NCBI GenBank assembly: GCA_016932895.1
Contig: JAFGCA010000608.1
Location: forward strand, 1-22,220
From: Sedimentisphaerales bacterium
Lineage (GTDB): Bacteria > Planctomycetota > Phycisphaerae > Sedimentisphaerales > SG8-4
Length of the DNA stretch: 22,220 nucleotides
Direction of reading: 5' to 3'
A model generated the notes under the pieces. It saw nothing but the letters and a program-made list of their open reading frames with translations, was not told the DNA's origin and did not search any database. Below are positions 15,454 through 22,220 of the stretch, piece by piece. Numbering within the stretch: position 1 is the stretch's first letter; each line of letters begins with the position of its first letter. Both the position numbers and the translations under genes were made by a program.

Positions 15454-17076
15454 ATGAGATTCGCAACGCACGTGGTCGTACTGGCCGCCGTGGCCGTCTT
15501 CGCATCCTCGCTCTGCCCGGCCGGCACCACGGAAACGGTCATGGTCCCCATGCGGGACAACGTCAAGCTCGCGACCTCCGTCTATCTCCCGGACGGCGAC
15601 GGCCCGTGGCCGACGATCCTGATTCGCACCCCGTACGGCAAAGGCGGCGCCGCCGCCTTCGCCTCCGGCGCCCACGAGCGCGGCTACGCCCTGGTCGTCC
15701 AGGACTTTCGCGGCCGGTTCGACTCCGAAGGAGACGACTGGCCCGTCTTCGTGCACGGCGGCTGGAGCGAACATCAAGACGGCTACGATACCGTGGAGTG
15801 GATCGCCAAACAGACGTGGTCCAACGGGAAAGTCGGCGGCTTCGGCATCAGCGCCCCGGGCATCGCGCTGAACATGATGGCCCCGAGCCGCCCGCCCCAT
15901 CTGGTCTGCTGCTACGTCGGCGTCGCTTTTTCCAGCATGTACCATCAGTCCGCCTACCAGGGAGGAGCGTTCCGAAAGAGCCTGCTGGAAAACTGGCTCA
16001 ACGGCAACAAGTTCAATCCGAAAAACCTTGAGCTGATTCGGGCCCACCCGAACTACGACGACTTCTGGAAGGCGATGGACGCCGAACGCGTGGCCGCGCG
16101 CGTGAATGTCCCGACGATGTTCTTAGGCGGCTGGTACGACATTTTCACCGCCGGCACGATCAACAGCTTCGTGACGATCCACAAGCAAGGCGACACGGGC
16201 GCCCGTGACAAGTGCCGCCTCGTGATGGAACCGTACGGGCACGGCCGCTCCGAAGACCTCGTCTTTCCCAACACCGGCCATCCGGCGGCCGCGAGCATGT
16301 GGAACTGGTTCGACGTCTGGATGAAGAACGACGGCAAGGGAATCGAGAAAATCCCCGTCGTGCAGTACTTCGTGATGGGCGATCCCAACGACGCCGAGAC
16401 GCCGGGCAACCACTGGCGAACCGCCGACGACTGGCCCGTCCCGGCCACCCCCCGGAAGATCCATTTTCACACGGACAACAAGCTGCGGCTGAGCCCGCCC
16501 CAGGAGCTCTTTGGCTCACTCTCGTTCGAGTACAACCCGAAGGACCCCGTCCCCACCATCGGCGGAGCCAACCTCACGATCTCCAAGGGCCCGCGCGATC
16601 AGCGTCCCGTCGAGAGCCGCAAGGACGTGCTGCTGTTCACCTCACCGCCCCTGAGACACCGCGTGGAGATCACCGGGCCGGTCAAGGTCAAGCTGTGGGC
16701 GTCCTCGACGGCCCCGGATACGGACTTCACGGCCAAACTCTGCGACGTCTACCCGGACGGCCGCAGCATGATCGTCCTCGACGGCATCATCCGGGCCGCC
16801 CACCGCAACTCGATGGAGAGATACGAGCCCATGGAACCGGGGAAAATCTACGAGATGGAGATCGATCTCTGGTCGACCAGCCTGGTCATCAGCCCGGGAC
16901 ACCGCGTCCGCGTCGCCATTTCCTCCAGCAACGCGCCGCGTTTCGAGCCCAACCCGAACACAGGCCGCCCTTCCGGCACCGACGACAAGACCCAGGTCGC
17001 GACCAATACGATCTATCTCAACTCCGAGCACCCATCGCACATCACGTTGCCCGTCGTGTCCTTCAAGACGGACTGA
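15454..17076 (+). CDS. CocE/NonD family serine hydrolase (S15-like), exported
   Basis: 540 aa with a signal peptide (MRFATHVVVLAAVAVFASSLCPAG). It has the CocE/NonD, X-Pro dipeptidyl-peptidase S15 architecture: an alpha/beta-hydrolase domain (about 30-300) opening with VMVPMRDNVKLATSVYLPDG and PTILIRTPYGKG, an oxyanion-side YALVVQDFRGRFDSEG, the nucleophile elbow GFGISAPG with Ser133, acid Asp229 in GGWYDIF and His263 in PYGHGRS. The C-terminal jelly-roll (about 330-540) contains FTSPPLRHRVEITGPVKVKL and ends in HPSHITLPV. The complete triad predicts an active esterase, amidase or peptidase; acyl substrates cannot be told from the sequence. It is divergent from the GDPD operon, with a 252-nt shared control region, and its 3' end overlaps the remnant of a minus-strand gene. 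Confidence 0.92.
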   Translation: MRFATHVVVLAAVAVFASSLCPAGTTETVMVPMRDNVKLATSVYLPDGDGPWPTILIRTPYGKGGAAAFASGAHERGYALVVQDFRGRFDSEGDDWPVFVHGGWSEHQDGYDTVEWIAKQTWSNGKVGGFGISAPGIALNMMAPSRPPHLVCCYVGVAFSSMYHQSAYQGGAFRKSLLENWLNGNKFNPKNLELIRAHPNYDDFWKAMDAERVAARVNVPTMFLGGWYDIFTAGTINSFVTIHKQGDTGARDKCRLVMEPYGHGRSEDLVFPNTGHPAAASMWNWFDVWMKNDGKGIEKIPVVQYFVMGDPNDAETPGNHWRTADDWPVPATPRKIHFHTDNKLRLSPPQELFGSLSFEYNPKDPVPTIGGANLTISKGPRDQRPVESRKDVLLFTSPPLRHRVEITGPVKVKLWASSTAPDTDFTAKLCDVYPDGRSMIVLDGIIRAAHRNSMERYEPMEPGKIYEMEIDLWSTSLVISPGHRVRVAISSSNAPRFEPNPNTGRPSGTDDKTQVATNTIYLNSEHPSHITLPVVSFKTD

Positions 17077-17238
17077 AGACCGAAGCCGGCAAGAGGTCGA
17101 TTTCCTGCACGATGCCGTCGATCACCCTGCCGCCGGCGAAGTCGGGGAACCAGAGCCCCCGGTGACGTTGCCCAGCGGCAGAAGCGCCGCGGCCGAAAGC
17201 GTTCTTTTGACAAACTGCCGTCGCGAAAGTACGTGCAT
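17063..17238 (-). pseudogene. Remnant of a Tat-exported protein gene (frameshifted and truncated)
   Basis: On the minus strand, ATG 17238 has a good ribosome site (AAGAGG, about 9 nt upstream) and encodes MHVLSRRQFVKRTLSAAALL, a clear twin-arginine signal (SRRQFVK). The frame stops after 38 residues at 17122. In a shifted frame, beginning at the G-run near 17154, the sequence reads on as GLWFPDFAGGRVIDGIVQEI and ends at 17063, inside the end of the hydrolase gene. One extra G in the run would join the two parts into a peptide of about 58 residues, too short for an ordinary Tat substrate. So the gene looks both frameshifted and cut by a deletion. I do not recognise the parent family. Confidence 0.6.
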
Positions 17239-17276
17239 CGGTCTACCTCTTGAGGATCATCCCGGGCCAAGAACCA

Positions 17277-17305
17277 TTGAGCGGTTTCGGCTTTTGCCCT
17301 AATAT
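17277..17305 (+). promoter_or_regulatory. Candidate promoter of the nucleoside-hydrolase-like gene
   Basis: TTGAGC (17277-17282) and TAATAT (17300-17305) are separated by 17 nt and lie 59 nt upstream of the start at 17365. The -10 is in locally AT-rich DNA. Confidence 0.4.
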
Positions 17306-17364
17306 GGTACGTGACAGGAACGAATAGCAAGAAGTGATTGCCTTTGACATGGGAGGCAGCAACA

Positions 17365-18477
17365 ATGAGAAGCCAACGCGGATGGATTCGATGGGTCACG
17401 CTGATTTCCTTCGGTCTGATCTCGACCGGCATCGCGGTCGCTGCAGACGCAGACGAGGCGCCGGTTCCGGTGATTCACGTAACCGACCTTCATCGCCCGC
17501 ACGTGGACCCGGACGATCACTGGGACCTGGCGTGCGTTTTTGCCCTTGCACATGCAGGCGCGATCGACCTCAGGGCCGTCGTGATCGACTACCCGCCGGC
17601 ACGGTTGAAGGACCGCAATCCCGACGTCGCGGCGGTCGCCCAGATGAACCGCATCACGGGCCTGGCCGTGCCCGTCGCGGCGGGCTCGCCGCATCCCCTG
17701 AAGTCACGCGACGACGTCCAGCCCTACGCGTCGCCGTCCGATCATCAGGGCGTGCGGACGGTGCTGGACGTGCTGCAGCGAGCGGACCGGCCCGTGGTCA
17801 TCCACATCACCGGCTGCTGCCGGGACGTCGCCATCGCCGGCAAGAAGGCACCCGACCTCTTCGCCCGCAAATGCGCGGCGATCTATCTTAATGCCGGCGC
17901 CGGCGTCTCCGGCGCCAAGCTCGAGTACAACGTCACGCTCGGCAGAGCTGCCTACGCCGCCATCTTCGATCTGCCCTGCCCCGTCTACTGGATGCCCTGC
18001 TTCGAAGGGGCCGTACCCGAAGACCAGCCCGAGAAACGAGGGTATGGCACGCACTACGCGTTCCGCCAGAGCGAGATTCTCCCCCAACTATCGGCCCGGA
18101 CGCAGAATTTCTTCCTCTACATGTTTGACCGCCGCCTCGACCAGCACTGGCTGCGGTATCTGGAGCAGGAACCGGACAATCAACTGCTCGCCCAGTTCAG
18201 CGGCAAGGACCGGCACATGTGGTGCACCGGGGGCTTTCTCCACTGTGCCGGCTCAACTGTCACCACCAGCGGCGCGACTCTGCCGCGCGAGAAAGCGAAG
18301 GCCGGCGTGGTGTTCGCCTTCGAGCCGATCAGCGTGACCTGTAGCGATGACGGGGTAACAACGTGGCGTCTCGATCGAAACTCGACGAAGCGCTTCATCT
18401 TCCACGTTCGTGACAGGGAAAACTACCCCTCGGCCATGACGGCCGCGATGAAGTCCCTCCTGAGCAAGCTTCCATAA
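17365..18477 (+). CDS. Exported nucleoside-hydrolase-like protein
   Basis: 370 aa. GGGAGG at 17351-17356 lies 8 nt before ATG 17365, which gives the signal peptide MRSQRGWIRWVTLISFGLIS ending near GIAVAADA; the slightly longer frame from 17338 lacks both features. The mature part starts VPVIHVTDLHRPHVDPDDHWD, with Asp41, Asp48, Asp50, Asp51 and Asp54, resembling the calcium-binding DxDxxxDD site of inosine-uridine nucleoside hydrolases and DUF1593-type relatives, but with extra residues between the first and later Asp. Next strands fit the fold: LACVFALAHAGAIDLRAVVIDYPPA, ITGLAVPVAAG, PVVIHITGCCRDVAIA, CAAIYLNAG. The roughly 120 C-terminal residues ending NYPSAMTAAMKSLLSKLP are not recognised. 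Substrate unknown; a catabolic role outside the cytoplasm is plausible. The gene is transcribed alone. Confidence 0.72.
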   Translation: MRSQRGWIRWVTLISFGLISTGIAVAADADEAPVPVIHVTDLHRPHVDPDDHWDLACVFALAHAGAIDLRAVVIDYPPARLKDRNPDVAAVAQMNRITGLAVPVAAGSPHPLKSRDDVQPYASPSDHQGVRTVLDVLQRADRPVVIHITGCCRDVAIAGKKAPDLFARKCAAIYLNAGAGVSGAKLEYNVTLGRAAYAAIFDLPCPVYWMPCFEGAVPEDQPEKRGYGTHYAFRQSEILPQLSARTQNFFLYMFDRRLDQHWLRYLEQEPDNQLLAQFSGKDRHMWCTGGFLHCAGSTVTTSGATLPREKAKAGVVFAFEPISVTCSDDGVTTWRLDRNSTKRFIFHVRDRENYPSAMTAAMKSLLSKLP

Positions 18478-18656
18478 CCACAGTCTTCGCTCAAGGGAAT
18501 GACTTGGAGGCAGGGCCATCCATCGCGACTGGTTGAAGCGGCGACGCGGAAAGGTGTGAAGGGGGGCGGATTTGACCGACCGATAGAACGCCAAACGTCC
18601 CAGGCCTCAATCGGTACAGCCAAACCTCACTCCCCCCCCTGCAACACCCAATGCCC

Positions 18657-18686
18657 AAAAAAGTCTGCGAGCCACAAGCGACTCGC
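18657..18686 (-). terminator. Rho-independent terminator of gdhA
   Basis: On the minus strand a 20-nt hairpin, GCGAGTCGCTTGTGGCTCGC (18667-18686; 7-bp stem with one G-T pair), is followed by AGAC and T6 (18657-18662). It begins 9 nt after the gdhA stop codon. Confidence 0.75.
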
Positions 18687-18695
18687 TCCGCACCG

Positions 18696-20081
18696 CTATA
18701 CGTATCCCTGCTGAAGCATGGCGTCGGCGACCTTGATGAACCCGGCAATGTTGGCCCCGCGCACGTAGTCCACATACGAGCCGTTCTCCCGGCCGTACTT
18801 GACGCAGTTGGCGTGGATCGAACGCATGATGCCTTGCAACTGCTCGTCCACGGCCTCCCGCGAGCGCCGCATGCAGCCGGCGTTCTGATTCATCTCCAAA
18901 CCCGAGACGGCCACCCCGCCGGCGTTGGCCGCTTTACCGGGGCCGTAAAGAATCTCGGCCCTCTGAAAGACCTCGACGGCCTCCGGGCAACTCGGCATGT
19001 TTGCGCCCTCGCTGACGCAGTAACAGCCGTTCTGGACCAGTTCCCTGGCATCGTCCTCGCTGATCTCGTTCTGCGTGGCACTGGGGAACGCCAGGTCGCA
19101 GGGAATGCTCCAGGGACGCTTGCCAGGCAAGTACTGGACGCCTCCGAAGTGTTCGGCGTATTCGCTGATGCGACCCCGCCGAACGTTTTTCAGCTCCTGC
19201 ACCCAGGCGAGCTTTTCGGCGTCAATCCCGTTGGGATCGACGACGGTGCCGCCCGAATCCGAAAGGGTCACGACCTTTGCGCCCAGCGCGTTGAGTTTCT
19301 CGACCGTGAATTGCGCCACGTTGCCGGCCCCGGACACCGTCGCCGTCTTGCCCTCGACGCTCTCGCCCCGAGTGGCCAGCATTTCGTTGGCAAAATACAC
19401 CGAGCCGTACCCGGTCGCCTCCGGCCGAAGCTGCGAGCCGCCGGAATTCGGGCTTTTGCCCGTCATCGCCCCGTGAAAACGGCCGCTCAGACGACGATAC
19501 TGACCGAACAGATAACCGATCTCTCGCGCGCCGACGCCGATGTCGCCGGCGGGGACATCCGTATCCGGCCCGATGTGGTGGAACAGATCGCACATGAACG
19601 CCTGGCAGAAGCGCATCACTTCCGCATCACTGCGGCCTTTCGGGTCGAAATCAGAGCCGCCCTTGGCGCCGCCCAGCGGCAGCGTCGTCAGACTGTTCTT
19701 GAATACCTGCTCGAACGCCAGAAACTTCAGCACCCCCAGGTTCACGGAAGGATGAAACCGCAAGCCGCCCTTGTAGGGGCCAATGAGACTGTTCATCCGC
19801 ACCCGGTAGCCACGGTTCACGTGCACCTTTCCGTTGTCGTCGGCCCATACCACCCGAAACATAATGACGCTCTCGGGCACCACCAACCGCTCCAGCACCC
19901 GGGCGTCCCGATAGGCCTGCTTGGCCTGCACCACCGGCATGACCGTGCGGGCAACCTCGTGGACCGCCTGGTGGAACTCCGTCTCACCCGGAGATTCCTG
20001 GACAACCCGCGCCATGAACGCATCAACCAGAGGTTCGATTGCCGACTGATCCCGTACATCGCTGGACAATGAAATAGACAT
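18696..20081 (-). CDS. gdhA: NADP-specific glutamate dehydrogenase
   Basis: 461-aa hexameric-type glutamate dehydrogenase, catalysing reversible reductive amination of 2-oxoglutarate with ammonium in the cytoplasm (nitrogen assimilation). All catalytic positions align with E. coli GdhA with a constant offset of 12: Lys104 in GPYKGGLRFHPSVN, Lys128 in FEQVFKNS, Lys140 in LPLGGAKGGSDFDPKG, Asp180 in VPAGDIGVG. The nucleotide-binding domain has TVSGAGNVAQFTVEKL, followed by SDSGGTVVDPNG. The end, FIKVADAMLQQG, is typical. GAGGAA at 20087-20092 (minus strand) precedes the ATG. The 97-nt gap to the upstream 104-aa gene, on the same strand, suggests one transcription unit. The NADP preference is assumed from overall similarity to the bacterial assimilatory enzymes. 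Confidence 0.96.
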   Translation of the reverse strand: MSISLSSDVRDQSAIEPLVDAFMARVVQESPGETEFHQAVHEVARTVMPVVQAKQAYRDARVLERLVVPESVIMFRVVWADDNGKVHVNRGYRVRMNSLIGPYKGGLRFHPSVNLGVLKFLAFEQVFKNSLTTLPLGGAKGGSDFDPKGRSDAEVMRFCQAFMCDLFHHIGPDTDVPAGDIGVGAREIGYLFGQYRRLSGRFHGAMTGKSPNSGGSQLRPEATGYGSVYFANEMLATRGESVEGKTATVSGAGNVAQFTVEKLNALGAKVVTLSDSGGTVVDPNGIDAEKLAWVQELKNVRRGRISEYAEHFGGVQYLPGKRPWSIPCDLAFPSATQNEISEDDARELVQNGCYCVSEGANMPSCPEAVEVFQRAEILYGPGKAANAGGVAVSGLEMNQNAGCMRRSREAVDEQLQGIMRSIHANCVKYGRENGSYVDYVRGANIAGFIKVADAMLQQGYV

Positions 20082-20178
20082 TTGTTTTCCTCGTACCTTT
20101 CTCTCTAAATTCCACGGCCCCTGTGTTTGAGCTTCCGGAGCCTCGGTGGACTCAAGCGCGTTTCTCTACGGTCGGTGC

Positions 20179-20493
20179 TCAGTGCTTTCGCGCACAGATC
20201 CGTTGGATCGAGTCCAGATAGTGTTTCAGCAGCCAGACCTTCTCCAAAAACTCCGGCCACCCACAACTGGGGACGAAGCCTTCGGCCGCCTCCGGGACGA
20301 CCATGCCGCCTCCCGTGGCCATCCCTTTCAACTCGCCCCAGATTTCCGCCCACACCTTGTTGGCGTCTTCGCAGACCGAGCCGGAGACCTTGAGCAAATG
20401 CTCGATCTCTTTCAACGGAGTAAACGGCAAAATATTCGGTTCTTCCGACGGCATCCCAGCCGACAAGACCGACTCTTTCTGTTGTCCAATCAC
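20179..20493 (-). CDS. Hypothetical 104-aa protein upstream of gdhA, GTG start
   Basis: I do not recognise a named family. The gene is supported by GGAGG (20499-20503 on the minus strand) 5 nt before GTG 20493, and by a protein of normal composition: no signal peptide, no membrane helix, a helical middle (PLKEIEHLLKVSGSVCEDANKVWAEIWGEL), a Gly-rich turn (GMATGGGMVVP) and an amphipathic C-terminus WPEFLEKVWLLKHYLDSIQR. Trp and Leu positions suggest a small helical bundle, possibly a protein-binding module. It precedes gdhA on the same strand. A link with glutamate dehydrogenase or nitrogen control is only a guess from position. Confidence 0.65.
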   Translation of the reverse strand: MIGQQKESVLSAGMPSEEPNILPFTPLKEIEHLLKVSGSVCEDANKVWAEIWGELKGMATGGGMVVPEAAEGFVPSCGWPEFLEKVWLLKHYLDSIQRICARKH

Positions 20494-20861
20494 AGGGGCC
20501 TCCTACATAACCGGCAGCCGTCAACGCCGCCGATGTCAGGTACAATTGCGGACGAACGACACTCCAACCATCGGCGATTTTAACAGAGTCGGCACACTAT
20601 CATGATGCGAGCATATCGCATATGTATAGCACATGTTATATGCGCCTCGTATGACGCACCTTATGCCCACATTTCGCGTATATGTATGCGAACCCATGAG
20701 GCCGGGGGCCCGGACTAAAAAAGTGTAACACTCTTCCATCAAAGCACTTAGAACTCGCATCAAAAATACGAAAAGACACTTGCATTCGACCTAATTCACT
20801 AATATCATACAGATATTTGCGGAACTGGTGGAAATCTGTGTGTATTTGATGGGGACTACCG
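20494..20861. promoter_or_regulatory. AT-rich divergent control region between the gdhA operon and the LuxR-type gene
   Basis: About 370 nt without a gene, more AT-rich than the rest of the window from about 20580 to 20820. CGCATAT (20617-20623) and ATATGCG (20638-20644) form a perfect 7-bp inverted repeat with 14 nt between; CGCGTATATGTATGCG (20675-20690) is an imperfect palindrome; CGCAT or ATGCG recurs at several places (near 20605, 20617, 20640, 20686, 20756). This looks like a cluster of binding sites for a symmetric regulator. Candidate regulators include the adjacent LuxR-type protein. Confidence 0.45.
20780..20808 (+). promoter_or_regulatory. Candidate promoter of the LuxR-type regulator gene
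   Basis: TTGCAT (20780-20785) and TATCAT (20803-20808) are 17 nt apart; the -10 matches at 5 of 6 positions, the -35 at 3 of 6. The expected start lies about 47 nt before the ATG. Confidence 0.35.
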
Positions 20862-21932
20862 ATGGCCAAAACGCCGACGCGGGCCGAGTTGCTCAAGCAA
20901 GTCGAGGCGCTGCAGGGGCGCCTTGTTGCGCTGGAACCGGCTCGGCCCGAGGGCCAGTCGCAATCGGAGCTGGAGACGGCTCTGCGCGAACGGATCAAGG
21001 AGCTGGATTGCCTCTACACCATCGCCACGCTTCAGGAGATGCACTTTCACGCCCCGGACCGCTTTCTGCAGAGCGTTGCTGACTGCCTGCCCAAGAGCTG
21101 GCAATTCCCCGAGCACGCCTGTGCGCGGATTCGGCATAACAACAGGGACTACGTCACGGGAAGGTTCTCCGAAACCCGGTGGCGGATGGCGTCGGAGATC
21201 ATGACCGACGGGCAGTCTGCGGGGGTGGTAGAGGTTTTCTATCGCCAGGTCATCCCGACGACCGCGACGGGCCCCTTTCTCAAGGAGGAGTACGCCCTGA
21301 TCCGGGCCGTAGCCGAACGTGTCGGCAGCGTTCTGATGCACATGAAAGCGGAGGCCGATCTGCGCGTCGCCCACCGGGCCATCCAGCAGGAACACCAGGC
21401 GCTGCAGGAAGCCAACATCGCGCTGCGTGCCGTGCTGTCGCGGCTGGAAGAGGAAAAACGCCAGATCAAGGCGTCCATTCTGGCAAATATCCAGAAGATC
21501 ATCATGCCGATCGTCTTCGAGCTCGAGCTCGAAGTCACCGGCCGGCAGCGCTCGTACGTAACGCTCCTGCGCCAAAGCCTCCAGGAAATCGCCTCCCCCT
21601 TCCTCACGCAGATGTCGAAGGAGCACATGCAACTGACGCCGGTGGAGATCGCGATCAGCACCATGATCCGCAACGGGCTTTCGACGAAGGAGATCGCCCA
21701 GCTTCGCTGCATCTCGGCTGCGACGGTGCGCCGCCATCGGGAGAACATTCGGCGCAAGCTCGGCCTGAGAAACCGCCGCATCAACCTGACGACCTATCTT
21801 CAGGCGTCTTTCTCCGGCGAAACCCCTCCATCGGTCGACGCAGCGCAGCAGCGTCTCTCGCGGCCGGCCGAAGAGATGCCCCCGTCGAGGCCGTGGGACG
21901 CGGGCGAGTTTCCCACGAAGGCACAATTCTGA
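20862..21932 (+). CDS. LuxR-type HTH transcriptional regulator with GAF-like sensor domain
   Basis: 356 aa, cytoplasmic. Residues 5-50 are a helical lead (ELLKQVEALQGRLVALE). A GAF-like domain at about 45-160 contains the family pattern RIKELDCLYTIATLQE, LQSVADCLPKSWQFPEHAC and SAGVVEVFYRQVIP. A coiled coil runs about 160-205 (IQQEHQALQEANIALRAVL). The LuxR/NarL-type winged HTH is at about 255-315: LTPVEIAISTMIRNGLSTKE, then IAQLRCISAATVRRHRENIR and RKLGLRNRRINLTTYLQ. No receiver-domain Asp is present, so it should respond to a ligand or partner, not to direct phosphorylation of a REC domain. The C-terminal 40 residues are Pro-rich and probably disordered. ATG 20862 has GGGGA upstream. It is divergent from the gdhA operon and may control it or itself. 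Confidence 0.88.
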   Translation: MAKTPTRAELLKQVEALQGRLVALEPARPEGQSQSELETALRERIKELDCLYTIATLQEMHFHAPDRFLQSVADCLPKSWQFPEHACARIRHNNRDYVTGRFSETRWRMASEIMTDGQSAGVVEVFYRQVIPTTATGPFLKEEYALIRAVAERVGSVLMHMKAEADLRVAHRAIQQEHQALQEANIALRAVLSRLEEEKRQIKASILANIQKIIMPIVFELELEVTGRQRSYVTLLRQSLQEIASPFLTQMSKEHMQLTPVEIAISTMIRNGLSTKEIAQLRCISAATVRRHRENIRRKLGLRNRRINLTTYLQASFSGETPPSVDAAQQRLSRPAEEMPPSRPWDAGEFPTKAQF

Positions 21933-21970
21933 GGGCGACCGACAGGAAGCCGGTGATCCGCCGAAGAAGC

Positions 21971-22012
21971 AAAAAGGCCGATGGCTCCGGCGGGTTCGTC
22001 GGAGCCATCGGC
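21971..22012 (-). terminator. Rho-independent terminator of the gene at the right edge
   Basis: GCCGATGGCTCCG (21977-21989) pairs perfectly over 13 bp with 22000-22012, with a 10-nt loop. On the minus strand it is followed within two bases by T5 (21971-21975). It lies 45 nt after the stop of the minus-strand gene and could also stop readthrough from the LuxR-type gene on the plus strand, although the U-run favours the minus direction. Confidence 0.85.
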
Positions 22013-22057
22013 ACTTGTACGCAAAAGACACGTCAAGCCGGGCACAACCGGGCCTGA

Positions 22058-22220
22058 CTATGGCACGTCATTGGGCTCTTCCGGGGCGCCCTCCATGATC
22101 CGGATGTCGTCGATCAGGACCATGCCGGCGCCGTCGACCTGCGGATTCGTCGGGGCGCCCACGCCGAGGGCCATCGTCCTGACCGCCTGGAGGTTCACCC
22201 CGGCCGACAGGAACTCGCTC
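22058..22220 (-). CDS. C-terminal end of an exported/cell-surface protein (partial)
   Basis: The minus-strand frame is open from the right edge and ends with TAG at 22058-22060. The 53 visible residues include LSAGVNLQAVRTMALGVG, GAGMVLIDDIRI and the tail MEGAPEEPNDVP. The pattern AVRTMALGVG followed by a Gly-rich turn and MVLIDDIRI is common at the end of LamG-like or carbohydrate-binding jelly-roll domains of large exported proteins in Planctomycetota. The short acidic tail ends without an anchor or sorting signal. The rest of the gene is outside the window, so its function is undetermined. Confidence 0.75.
   Translation of the reverse strand, partial: SEFLSAGVNLQAVRTMALGVGAPTNPQVDGAGMVLIDDIRIMEGAPEEPNDVP

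Noticed and set aside
18651..20072. 473-codon open frame on the plus strand
   Set aside because: Fully antisense to gdhA, whose catalytic residues are all present.
20536..20763. 75-codon minus-strand open frame in the AT-rich control region
   Set aside because: It has no ribosome site, is Cys/Tyr/Met-rich because it reads through the CATAT palindromes, and has no protein-like pattern.
20856..22031. 391-codon open frame on the minus strand
   Set aside because: Antisense to the LuxR-type regulator and it runs through the terminator hairpin; the product is Arg/Leu/Asp-rich without domains.

Overview
This 22.2 kb window is GC-rich, bacterial chromosomal DNA with no tRNA, rRNA, CRISPR array, integrase or transposase that I can see. 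The gene set points to a Planctomycetota-type organism, probably near the Phycisphaerae. The signs are paired secreted PQQ-like beta-propellers starting with DWPxFRG, a secreted parallel beta-helix protein, an ECF sigma factor followed by a membrane-anchored protein with a KWRII segment before its membrane helix, a CocE/NonD hydrolase, and a truncated gene ending in VLIDDIRI. That assignment is inference from family recognition.

Left part (1-6394): two convergent beta-propeller genes; a 0.66 kb intergenic region holding a 102-bp palindromic dispersed element and half of a 34-bp repeat pair; truD (tRNA pseudouridine synthase); and, convergent with it, a full-length ABC exporter with fused membrane and ATPase domains.

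Middle part (6571-12314): a secreted right-handed beta-helix protein carrying a perfect DNA palindrome inside its coding sequence; then an apparent operon of an ECF sigma factor, a membrane-anchored putative anti-sigma/sensor protein, and an M1-peptidase-like exported protein. The last keeps HEXXH but lacks the usual third zinc ligand, the GxMEN motif and the usual catalytic Tyr. A second, inverted copy of the 102-bp element follows.

Right-middle part (12315-18477): a minus-strand operon of a secreted GDPD/PI-PLC-like phosphodiesterase, a LolD/MacB-type ATPase and a MacB/FtsX-type permease, with overlapping or nearly abutting genes. Divergent from it are a CocE/NonD serine hydrolase with a good candidate promoter, the remnant of a Tat-signal gene on the opposite strand, and an exported nucleoside-hydrolase-like protein with its own promoter and Shine-Dalgarno.

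Right end (18657-22220): gdhA (NADP-type glutamate dehydrogenase) with a rho-independent terminator, preceded by a 104-aa unknown protein that starts with GTG. An AT-rich divergent control region follows, then a GAF-like/LuxR-type HTH regulator, and finally the 3' end of an exported or cell-surface protein gene with its own terminator.

Most genes are ordinary. The least ordinary items are the sigma / anchor / inactive-looking peptidase trio, the two inverted 102-bp elements, the Tat-gene remnant, and the palindrome-rich region between the gdhA operon and the LuxR gene. I do not see a defence system, a biosynthetic cluster or a phage.
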